The notes under the pieces: generated by a model
The model's input: the letters and a program-made list of their open reading frames with translations, nothing else
The model's database searches: none
What the model was told of the DNA's origin: nothing
Assembly (NCBI GenBank): GCA_965203725.1
Contig: CBDBDH010000002.1
Coordinates: forward strand, 434,001-498,000
From: WTFY01 sp965203725
GTDB taxonomy: Bacteria > Pseudomonadota > Gammaproteobacteria > UBA4575
DNA: 64,000 nt
Direction: 5' to 3'
Shown here: in pieces, positions 1 through 7,921 of the stretch
Layout: each line of letters starts with the position of its first letter
Numbering within the stretch: position 1 is the first letter of the stretch
Made by a program: the position numbers and the translations under genes

Positions 1-2
1 GC

Positions 3-1631
3 AGGGTGCTCAATGCCCTCATTTCAAGGTTTGGAGGCCCGCCGGTCGAGATCCACGTCGGGCTGTCCCTCGACCTGAAAAACAGCCGGAAGAAACGGGA
101 TATTGCATCCGCACTCCGGGCCAGGAACCGGAAAAACCACGACAGGATACGCCAGGAGCTTGAGGCGCTCGGGATTCGCACGCCATGCGCACGGGACATC
201 AGGAAATACAGGCTGTGGGAGGAACTGGGCGAGGATGCCCGGGCCCGCTGCTGTCCTTTCACAGGGACACCCATCTCACCTGCGCAGTTGTTCGGCGACG
301 AGGTGGAGATCGAGCATATCCTGCCCTTCAAGCGCACCCTGGACGACTCCATGGCCAACCTCACGGTCGCCATGCGCTGGGCCAGCCGTCTCAAGGGAGA
401 CCGAACGCCCTGGGAAGCCTTTGCCGAAGGGGCGCACTCGGAAGACGGCATTCCCTGGGAAACCGTGGCGCAGCGCGTGGCACACCTGCCCGCACACAAA
501 AAGTGGCGCTTCGGGCAGAATGCCATGCAGATCTTCGGGCGCGGGCATGATTCCATTGCGCGTCAATTGACGGACCACGCCTACATTGCCCGCAGTGCCG
601 CCCGCTACCTCGGCTGCCTGAAAGGCGTGGAGCAGGTGGTGTCCAACCGGGGCCAGCTCACAGGCCTGCTGCGCGCAAGGTGGCACCTGAACCGGATCCT
701 TTCCGAGGACGACCGGGAAAACCGGAACGATCATCGCCATCACGCCATCGATGCAGCGGTCATTGCACTGGCGGACCGCTCGGTTCTCGAAAGCGTGTCC
801 GACCGGAGCCGCCGGGGGACCGATGACAGGATTCAGGTGGTCGTACCTGACCTGGATGAGCGCATGTACGCCTCGATTCACCAGCAAGCGCATGACATCG
901 TCGTCGCGTTCAAGCCGGATCACGGGCTGCAGGGCCAGATGTTCAATGCAACGGCTTACGGGTTCATAGAACCCGGCAGGCGCGATCCGGCCTTCCCGGA
1001 ACATACTTTCGTGACACGCAAACCCATCACGAACCTGACGCTGAAGGAGTGCGAGCGCATCAGGGACCCCCGGATCAGGAAGGACGTGGCCGCTTGCCTG
1101 GATGCCGCCCGGGAGGCCAGTGAGCCCCACAAGAAAGCACTGGTTCGTTTTTCAAAGGAACGGGGAGTTCGCAGGGTTCGCATCCTCATCCGGGACCAGG
1201 CCGCCCGGCAAATCGGATCGGCACCCTACAAATGGTATGCGATCAGTGCGTATGCATGCTGTGACATTTGGCGGGTGCCGAAAAGCAAGGCGGGGCAGTA
1301 TGTGCCGGGCGAGTTTGCGTGGAGAGGTGTCTTCTGGTCGTATGTCGATGTTTGCCGGGAAAGTTTCAGTGCAGCGGAACGAAAACCCCACCCTGCCGCC
1401 AGGTTCATTTGCCGACTGTACAAGAACGACATGATCGCATACCGGGAGAACGGGGAAGTGCATGTGATGCGGGTGGCCGGCTTCAGCACCACCAACAACA
1501 GGCTCGATGTGGCCCCTCATTGCGATGCGGGTTCCGGGCAGTGGTATGTCAGTATCAACCAGTTGGGCATGAATCACCTTCAAAAGCTGCATGTCACGCC
1601 GGATGGCGCGGTTAAAGGCCTCACCTGTTGA
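3..1631 (+). CDS. cas9: Cas9, C-terminal part (partial at window edge)
   Basis: RNA-guided DNA endonuclease of a type II CRISPR system; the frame is open to the window edge, so the N-terminus lies outside. Counting from the GTG at 6, the visible part has a RuvC-II-like segment (PVEIHV, Glu15), an HNH nuclease with the paired cysteines of CCPFTG (82-87), catalytic His104 in EIEHILPF and Asn118, then RuvC-III with HHAIDAA (His246, Asp249). About 290 residues follow, enough for a PAM-interacting domain. All catalytic residues I can check are present, so the nuclease looks intact. The HNH spacing and the adjoining repeat type fit subtype II-C. No cas1 or cas2 lies downstream; they could be upstream of the window. 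Confidence 0.93.
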   Translation, partial: RVLNALISRFGGPPVEIHVGLSLDLKNSRKKRDIASALRARNRKNHDRIRQELEALGIRTPCARDIRKYRLWEELGEDARARCCPFTGTPISPAQLFGDEVEIEHILPFKRTLDDSMANLTVAMRWASRLKGDRTPWEAFAEGAHSEDGIPWETVAQRVAHLPAHKKWRFGQNAMQIFGRGHDSIARQLTDHAYIARSAARYLGCLKGVEQVVSNRGQLTGLLRARWHLNRILSEDDRENRNDHRHHAIDAAVIALADRSVLESVSDRSRRGTDDRIQVVVPDLDERMYASIHQQAHDIVVAFKPDHGLQGQMFNATAYGFIEPGRRDPAFPEHTFVTRKPITNLTLKECERIRDPRIRKDVAACLDAAREASEPHKKALVRFSKERGVRRVRILIRDQAARQIGSAPYKWYAISAYACCDIWRVPKSKAGQYVPGEFAWRGVFWSYVDVCRESFSAAERKPHPAARFICRLYKNDMIAYRENGEVHVMRVAGFSTTNNRLDVAPHCDAGSGQWYVSINQLGMNHLQKLHVTPDGAVKGLTC

Positions 1632-1796
1632 CCGGAGGGCTTGTCGGGACCGCCGATGAGGGTCGGCATCTTTGCGTGTGCCGGGGATTTCTCAAGGTGC
1701 TGGACGGGGCAGTCTGCAAGACCCGGTCAATGCATCGATGGCACCCAAATAAACGCCTGTGCCAACAGGTCGCTCAGGCCAAGATCGATAGCCGGG

Positions 1797-1823
1797 CAGG
1801 AGCAAGGCCGCGCCTTGCTCCTG
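1797..1823. other. perfect 12-bp stem-loop between cas9 and the CRISPR array
   Basis: A 12-bp perfect inverted repeat (arm CAGGAGCAAGGC) with a 3-nt loop lies 166 bp after cas9 and just before the last CRISPR repeat. There is no T-run on either side, so it is not a classical intrinsic terminator. It could end cas9 transcription, stop leftward array transcription, or belong to a tracrRNA; I could not find a convincing imperfect anti-repeat beside it. The rest of 1632-1830 shows no gene. Confidence 0.6.
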
Positions 1824-1830
1824 AGTCAGT

Positions 1831-1987
1831 AGAATGGATCATTGAGATTTGAAGTCAATCCGCAACTCATTACACTTATCAAAGCTACAGCTATCAGGAT
1901 AAGTCACTGAGATTTGAAGCCAATCCGCAACCGATAGCTATAGTACCGAATAGGATAGATCATTGAGATTTGAAGTCAATCCGCAAC
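1831..1987 (-). CRISPR. short degenerate type II CRISPR array, 3 repeats
   Basis: Three 36-bp repeats end at 1866, 1931 and 1987 on the plus strand. Read on the minus strand they begin GTTGCGGATTG, the form usual for type II-C repeats, so the array probably reads leftward, toward cas9. The middle copy has several substitutions (GGCTTC for GACTTC, and others), and the copy nearest cas9 differs at its far end. Spacers are 29 nt (1867-1895) and only 20 nt (1932-1951), whereas about 30 is normal. Small size, uneven spacers and repeat decay suggest an array tail or an inactive array. Confidence 0.85.
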
Positions 1988-2383
1988 TTGCAGTATGTCC
2001 TCGCGGTTTTGCCCATTGGAATCATTTGCTGCGATTTGAGCTTATCCTTTGCCGGCCGCTTCTTCAACATCCGGCCTGGATTGGGCGGCACGGGGATGGG
2101 AATGTTTGTGTCTGCACCGATTCAGGCATCCTTTTGGCAGGCAGACCATTCATCAGCACGAGGCTCGAACGGGCACATTGCCCCCTTGCAGGGCCGCCTG
2201 GTTTCCCGGTACCGCAGGCCCTGAAGCCCATACACAGCAGGCGCAGCCAAAATATAATGTTGCAGTATTGTAGCATTGTCCATTAAAATGCGCGGAAGTG
2301 CATATAAGTACTAAGAATACACGGCACAGGTCTCATCAGATCATGATCAAACAAGACTACTTAATAATTGGGAGGGTAACCAA
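1988..2383 (+). promoter_or_regulatory. gene-free region with a candidate promoter for the FadL-type gene
   Basis: No convincing gene in 1988-2383. A sigma-70-like pair, TTGCAG (2260-2265) and TAAAAT (2284-2289) with an 18-bp spacer, lies about 95 bp before the porin start. The AT-rich part could equally act as leader for the leftward CRISPR array. The stretch 2028-2047 resembles a decayed CRISPR repeat in inverted orientation, but too weakly to call an anti-repeat. Confidence 0.3.
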
Positions 2384-3856
2384 GTGAGAGAAGTTTTTAA
2401 TCGATGGTTAGCAATTGGGCTGCTGGCATCGTTGGCCATTTCAGGGACTGCCTACGCAGGCCCCTATGGCTACGATCTGCACAATGTGCTGGCACCCCGT
2501 TCCGGAGGCATGGCAGGCACCAGTATCGCCAGGCCGCTGGATAACGTGTCCGCGATCTTTGGTAACCCTGCCGCACTGACCGACTGGACCGGCACGGAAT
2601 TCACCTTCGGCGCCACCTACTACAAACCGGAAGTTAGATTGGATCACTATGGGGGTTTTGGCCTTCCCACTTTAGCAGGGAATGTACCCCAGGCTAGTAT
2701 TGATGTTTTCGGTGCTGGCGAGAGTACAGCAGCTCCAGGGACTGCCATTACCAATCAGTTCTTTGACGACGCAGTCAATGGCAATGAAGGCTACATCGTA
2801 CCGCAAGTGGGGGTAACCCAGGATCTGCGGCCCCTGGGACTACCTGCGGTGTTAGGCGCTGGCCTGACTGCGGTATCTGGTATCGGTGTGGAGTTCCGCC
2901 ATGTGGAGGAAACGCTGGGCCTGGGTGCCGAGTTCATCGTTCTGGGTGCTAACTTCTCACTGGGCTGGGAACTCAATGAGCAGGTCTCCATCGGTGGTGC
3001 CGCTACAGTCACGTATGCCTACCTGGACCTGGGTCTGGCGGCCACTTCCGGCGTTACCCACGACACCGGCATGCGCGGTACGCTGGGAATCACCTATGAT
3101 GACATCGTACCGGGGACACGCCTGGGCCTGTTCTACATGACCGAACTGCAGCATGTGTTTGACGACATTATTGCAGTACCGGATTTTGATGTACCAAGGC
3201 CAGGCAACTTGGAAGGCTATGGAGAGGTTGGAAAAGTTCGCTATGCCTCAATTCCCATTGAGGAGCCACGTACTATCGGTATCGGTATTTCCAACGAGAC
3301 CTTCATGGATGGCAACCTGCTGATCGCAGCGGACGTCATGTGGAAGAACTGGGAAGAGGCCGACTTCTGGGGTGACGTGTACGAGGACCAGATGGTCTAC
3401 AGCATCGGTGCCGAGATGAAGATGGGCAACTGGCGCTTCCGTGGTGGATACGGCTATGCGGATGATCCGACAGACCGCGATGCAGATCGCATCAAGGGAC
3501 TGCCCTATGTATGCTCCTCGGCAACCACCTGTAATGCCATTCCTGTAGGTCGCAGTGATACGCCTCCGATGCTTGGTCAGCAAGTGCTGGAATATCTGCA
3601 GGCTTCTCAGACAGAAGTCATCTACCGCCACCGCGCCACGCTGGGCGTGGGGTATATGGGCTTCTTGGCCCCGTTCCTGAATATCGACGGCCATGTAGGC
3701 GTGCAGTTCAAGGAGCGTAACCACTACAGTGCTCCTGGTCAGTTGACACCTGCCCAATTCGGTGTTCCTGATGGCGATGCCAGGCCCACCACAACTGCAG
3801 CAGATGTCTGGTCCTGGCATGCAGGCTTTGCCCTGACCTGGAACTTCCAGTACTGA
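2384..3856 (+). CDS. FadL/OmpP1/TodX-family outer-membrane transport protein
   Basis: Probable outer-membrane channel for long-chain fatty acids or other hydrophobic compounds. The 490-residue product starts at a GTG with a GGAGGG ribosome site 8 bases upstream, has a signal peptide ending near residue 25 (AYA|GP), then the family N-terminus in which SGGMAGTSIARPLDNVSAIF and NPAAL form the plug hatch. The body alternates short strand-like segments and ends in an aromatic (WNFQY), as outer-membrane barrels do. Length suits the family (about 420-500). It stands alone and is followed by a good terminator. Substrate cannot be read from the sequence. Confidence 0.88.
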   Translation: MREVFNRWLAIGLLASLAISGTAYAGPYGYDLHNVLAPRSGGMAGTSIARPLDNVSAIFGNPAALTDWTGTEFTFGATYYKPEVRLDHYGGFGLPTLAGNVPQASIDVFGAGESTAAPGTAITNQFFDDAVNGNEGYIVPQVGVTQDLRPLGLPAVLGAGLTAVSGIGVEFRHVEETLGLGAEFIVLGANFSLGWELNEQVSIGGAATVTYAYLDLGLAATSGVTHDTGMRGTLGITYDDIVPGTRLGLFYMTELQHVFDDIIAVPDFDVPRPGNLEGYGEVGKVRYASIPIEEPRTIGIGISNETFMDGNLLIAADVMWKNWEEADFWGDVYEDQMVYSIGAEMKMGNWRFRGGYGYADDPTDRDADRIKGLPYVCSSATTCNAIPVGRSDTPPMLGQQVLEYLQASQTEVIYRHRATLGVGYMGFLAPFLNIDGHVGVQFKERNHYSAPGQLTPAQFGVPDGDARPTTTAADVWSWHAGFALTWNFQY

Positions 3857-3880
3857 TCTGAAGTACTGCAACCAAACAAG

Positions 3881-3908
3881 AAAGGGTGGCTCTATGCCGC
3901 CCTTTTTT
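3881..3908 (+). terminator. intrinsic terminator after the FadL-type gene
   Basis: Ten-base-pair stem (arms AAAGGGTGGC and GCCGCCCTTT, one G-T pair) with a 5-nt loop followed by TTT, 25 bases past the stop codon. Confidence 0.85.
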
Positions 3909-4079
3909 GGGATTGTGCGAGTTGCCTGTGCGGGCGGATGGCCGAAGGGCTGTACAACGGACAGGGGACGGACAGGGGCTTAAATAATTACAGGGAGCAG
4001 TACCATCCCCGACATACTTCTCCGGGGTGTGCGTGGTGCTGACCGCTACATTAAACAGATCATGAAGGGAGATCCGACC

Positions 4080-7000
4080 ATGCAATCAGCATTTGCTTCA
4101 TCCGAGAGAACCGCCACTGCGACCGGGCAGTATGCTACACTGGGGTCGAGCGTCGAGCGTCGAGCGTCGAGCGTCGAGCGTCGAGCGTCGAGCGTCGAGC
4201 GTCTTATGATGTGTGTGCTGCGGCGGGCCGGACTGTACACGCCGACTTCCCCGACTCCTTCAGATTCCCCGCACAAGCCTGACCCATCCGCCGCCCCTGG
4301 CGGGCGCGCAAGCAAGCACCTCCCTCTCATCCTCGTGCTGCTGCTCGGGGTGGTGTTCCTGCTGCCCGCCCATCCGGCCGCGGCGCAGGGCAGCATGTCC
4401 GTCGACGGGTTTCACCCAATGGGACCCGGACGCATGAAGATCGCCGAGGGCACATCGATCACCTACGGCATCGTGATCCACCGGCCGCCCACCGCGGATC
4501 TGACCATCACGCCGCGACACCACAACGTCCGACCGGACGGCAGCGACTACCCCAACGTCGACACCAGTCTGCTTACGATCCACAACGCGGTCACCTGGAA
4601 AGCCAACCTCAACAACCACTATGCCTCGGACTGGCAGCGGGCCAAATCGGTCAGGCTCACCGCGGTGGACGACAACGAGTGCAAGTCTCCGCCCGGCACC
4701 CGGTACTGGATCAGGCACCACGGCAGCGGCGGCGGTGACGGCTGGGGAGGGTGGGACCGGCAGGACCGACACCATGGCCTGGTGATATCGATCGAAATCA
4801 TCGACGACGACTGCAAATATCTGGCCGCTTCCCCGGGCCAGGTGTCGCCGGAGGAGGGCGCCAGCGCGACCTACACCGTCCGTCTGAAGACGCCACTTGA
4901 GGACACCGCGTACATTTCCCCGCGCATCAGCGTCCCCGGCGACAGCGACCCCGACGCGATCACGGTCTCTCCCGAGCGGATTCGGGTCGAAGCGGGAGAC
5001 ACGAGCCCGAAGACATTCACGGTCAGCGCCGGAAGGGACGCGAACTCCCGTAACGAGGTCCTGATCGTCGACCACAGCGTCGACTCGCCGGAGGTCCCGG
5101 CGGATTACCTGGGCGCCCGGGTGACCGTCATTGTCCAGGACGAACAGAACGCGGCGAGGACGCACGAGCGCGACGCGCTGAGCATGACCGGGCTCGCGCT
5201 CACGGCCGGTTCGGGAGCGGTGGCGCTGAGCCCGGCCTTCTCGCCGGGGGTGACGTCCTACCGGGCGCAGGTCCCGGCGGGGACGGCGGGCGTGACGCTG
5301 GCGCCGCACTGGAGCGGCGGGGAGAGCGTGTTCGCGGGCTCGCGCCGGGGCGGGACGACCTTCACGCGCCCGGCGCGGGTGCGGCCCTCGGGCACGGCGG
5401 TCGATCTGGCGCTGGCACCGGACGGCGGCGCGACCGAGCTGTGGGTGATGGCGAGCGGCGGTCCGGGCGGCATGACGACCTACCGCATCGAGGTGACCGA
5501 GGCGCAGGTGCAGGTGCAGGCGCCCGAGGAGCAAACCCCGCCGGAAGAAGAGGCCCAGACCGTGGCGGTAGAGTTCAGCAAGGTCCCGTCGGAGCATGAC
5601 GGGCGCACGGCGTTCGCGCTGAACGTGCAGTCGGGCTCGAAGCCTGCTGCGGAGGCGTTCACGGTGACGAACGGGACGGTCACGGGCGTGGAGTCGCTGG
5701 ACCCGGTGCTGTGGCGGGTGCGTGTTGCGCCGAAGTCCTGGAAGGACGTGAAGGTGGCGCTCGGCGAGGCGTCGGCGACGGTCCCGGGCCCGGCGCGCAT
5801 CCGGGTCGCGGACGCGCGGGCGAAGGAAGGCAAGGACGCGAGCCTCGACTTCGCAGTGACGCTGAACCGTGCAGCGGTGCAGGCGGTCTCGGTGGATTAC
5901 GTCACCGCCGACGGCACGGCGACGGCCAGCGAGGACTACACGGCCACGTCCGGCACGCTGACCTTCGCGCCGGGCGAGACGGCGAAGACGGTCTCGGTGG
6001 CGCTGCTTGACGACGCCATCGACGAGGGCAAGGAGACGTTCAAGCTGAAGCTCTCGAACCCGCAGGGGGCGTATCTGCGCAAGATGCACCGCGCGGCGAA
6101 GGGGGTGATCCGCAACGACGATCCGTTGCAGGCAATGTGGCTGTCGCGCTTCGGGCGCACCATCGCCACGCAGGTGACGGAAGCGGTCTCGGAGCGCTTC
6201 GGCGGACTGGCACCGGGTGCCCACGCCACGCTGGCGGGGGTGGCGCTTGACCTCTCGGATACCGAGGACGGCGACGTGCTGGCGCAGGCCCTCACCGGCC
6301 TGGCGCAGGCCTACGGCACGCCCGCCTCGAACGACGAGGATGATCTGTTCGCGCAGGCGCGCGGCTTTGGCGAGGCCCGCCACGGGGGACCCGTCGCATC
6401 TTCACACGACCTCGGTCCACGCGACCTGCTGCTCGGCAGCGCCTTCCACGTCGCCTCCGGGGGCCGTGATTCGGGTCCGGGCCTAGCCGCTTGGGGCCGG
6501 GTGGCGCACGGCGACTTCGACGGTGAGGACTCGACCGATGACGGCGCGCTGCGCCTCGACGGCGAGGTGACCACCGGCATGCTCGGCATGGATGCCGAAT
6601 GGGACCGCTGGCTGGCGGGCGTGGCGGTGAGCCTGAGCGAGGGCGACGGCAGCTTCGACAACCCCGGGGTGGACTCCGGCGACCTGGAAAGCACCATGAC
6701 CACGGTGAACCCCTACGCGAGGGTCCGGCTGAGCCCACGGGTCTCGGCCTGGGCCCTGGCCGGCTGGGGCACCGGGTCGATGACCATGAAGCAGGACGCA
6801 CGCGGGGACCGGGAACGGATCGAGACGAAGACCGACATCGACCTGCGCCTCGCGGCCCTCGGGGCACGCGGTGCGCTGCTCGAACCCGGTGAGATGGGCG
6901 GTGTGGATCTCGCGCTCAAGGCCGATGCGTTCTTCGTGCGCACCGAGTGGGACCGTATCTCGGGCGAGTCGGATACCGAGACGGATGCGAGCCGCGTGCG

Positions 7001-7631
7001 CCTCGTGCTGGAGGGCGGTCGCAGCTACGACTTCGGTGACGGTGCGACGCTGCGGCCGTCGCTGGAGCTGGGCGTGCGCCATGACGGCGGCGACGCCGAG
7101 ACCGGCACGGGCGGTGAGATCGGTGCAGGCCTGAACTATATGAACCCGGATACCGGCCTGTCGGTCGATGCGAAGGCGCGCATGCTGGTTACGCATGCCG
7201 ACTCGGATTACGAGGAATGGGGCGCGAGCGCCTCGATTCTCCTGGATCCCGGCACCCACGGGCGCGGCCTGTCATTCAGGCTGTCGCCCACCCTGGGGGT
7301 GGCATCGAGCACGACGCAGCAGTTGTGGGGGGCACAGCGCCCGCACGGCTTCGTGACGGCGGGCGACGGCGGGTTCGAAGCGCAGCGAAGCCTGCACAGT
7401 GAGGTAGGCTACGGCCTGCCCGCCTTCAACGGGCAGTTCACCGGCACGCCCAATGCCGGGCTCGAACTCTCGGATGACGTGCGCAATTACCGCATCGGCT
7501 GGCGTCTGAACTCGGTGATGCCGGGCGAATCCTTCGGGCTGCGCCTCGACGTGATCCGCCGCGAAAGCACCGCTGACGACCTCCAGTCGCCCGAGCATGC
7601 CCTGACGCTGGAGGCCACGATCCGGTGGTAA
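4080..7631 (+). CDS. autotransporter-type surface protein with Calx-beta domain; 7-bp repeat near start
   Basis: Large surface protein (about 1183 residues). The ATG at 4080 is chosen because GAAGGGAGA sits just upstream. The first 80 residues are unusual: an arginine/serine-rich stretch encoded by tandem GTCGAGC units precedes the hydrophobic signal (LPLILVLLLGVVFLLPAHPA, near residues 82-101). The ATGs at 4206 and 4209 could be alternative starts that avoid the repeat. The passenger has a cadherin-like sandwich (SPAFSPGVTSYRA region) and a Calx-beta domain (DYVTADGTATASEDY and SGTLTFAPGETAKTV, near 600-690). The last 450 residues look like an autotransporter barrel, with repeated Gly/aromatic strands and a final ATIRW. 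High-GC coding throughout. Likely an adhesin or similar exposed protein; its ligand is unknown. Confidence 0.85.
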   Translation: MQSAFASSERTATATGQYATLGSSVERRASSVERRASSVERLMMCVLRRAGLYTPTSPTPSDSPHKPDPSAAPGGRASKHLPLILVLLLGVVFLLPAHPAAAQGSMSVDGFHPMGPGRMKIAEGTSITYGIVIHRPPTADLTITPRHHNVRPDGSDYPNVDTSLLTIHNAVTWKANLNNHYASDWQRAKSVRLTAVDDNECKSPPGTRYWIRHHGSGGGDGWGGWDRQDRHHGLVISIEIIDDDCKYLAASPGQVSPEEGASATYTVRLKTPLEDTAYISPRISVPGDSDPDAITVSPERIRVEAGDTSPKTFTVSAGRDANSRNEVLIVDHSVDSPEVPADYLGARVTVIVQDEQNAARTHERDALSMTGLALTAGSGAVALSPAFSPGVTSYRAQVPAGTAGVTLAPHWSGGESVFAGSRRGGTTFTRPARVRPSGTAVDLALAPDGGATELWVMASGGPGGMTTYRIEVTEAQVQVQAPEEQTPPEEEAQTVAVEFSKVPSEHDGRTAFALNVQSGSKPAAEAFTVTNGTVTGVESLDPVLWRVRVAPKSWKDVKVALGEASATVPGPARIRVADARAKEGKDASLDFAVTLNRAAVQAVSVDYVTADGTATASEDYTATSGTLTFAPGETAKTVSVALLDDAIDEGKETFKLKLSNPQGAYLRKMHRAAKGVIRNDDPLQAMWLSRFGRTIATQVTEAVSERFGGLAPGAHATLAGVALDLSDTEDGDVLAQALTGLAQAYGTPASNDEDDLFAQARGFGEARHGGPVASSHDLGPRDLLLGSAFHVASGGRDSGPGLAAWGRVAHGDFDGEDSTDDGALRLDGEVTTGMLGMDAEWDRWLAGVAVSLSEGDGSFDNPGVDSGDLESTMTTVNPYARVRLSPRVSAWALAGWGTGSMTMKQDARGDRERIETKTDIDLRLAALGARGALLEPGEMGGVDLALKADAFFVRTEWDRISGESDTETDASRVRLVLEGGRSYDFGDGATLRPSLELGVRHDGGDAETGTGGEIGAGLNYMNPDTGLSVDAKARMLVTHADSDYEEWGASASILLDPGTHGRGLSFRLSPTLGVASSTTQQLWGAQRPHGFVTAGDGGFEAQRSLHSEVGYGLPAFNGQFTGTPNAGLELSDDVRNYRIGWRLNSVMPGESFGLRLDVIRRESTADDLQSPEHALTLEATIRW
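4145..4203 (+). repeat. tandem heptanucleotide repeat (GTCGAGC x8)
   Basis: Eight exact copies of GTCGAGC plus a partial copy lie in the coding sequence, before the signal peptide. Because 7 is not a multiple of 3, gain or loss of one unit shifts the reading frame, the hallmark of a slipped-strand phase-variable locus. The frame is open with the present copy number. Confidence 0.95.
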
Positions 7632-7921
7632 GCGCAAGCTTACCGGGGCGTAAGCCCTGGGGGATCGAGTAGATGGTGCAGAGCGCCTTCAGGTCAGCGC
7701 GAATGCGGGAGTCGGGGGCGCTCATGGCGGCTCGTACACCTCAAACCCCCCATGGTGAGGTCCAGTGGAGAGGGTGGGTCATGTGCGCCGGAATGGCCTG
7801 ATGATAGTGGGGATTGTTGAACGACAGTGGATTTTACGGTATCTTGCGGGACATTGATGAGGATAGCCTGTGCAGTCGTCCGAAGGGCCGTACTTCGATG
7901 AAGACACAATAGCAGTGAGCA

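Noticed and set aside
1632..2060. tracrRNA between or beside cas9 and the array
   Set aside because: No imperfect anti-repeat followed by a terminator could be identified; 2028-2047 is only a faint match. It may lie upstream of the window.
4260..6383. 707-codon minus-strand frame
   Set aside because: Arg/His-rich shadow of the Calx-beta autotransporter; no ribosome site or domain.
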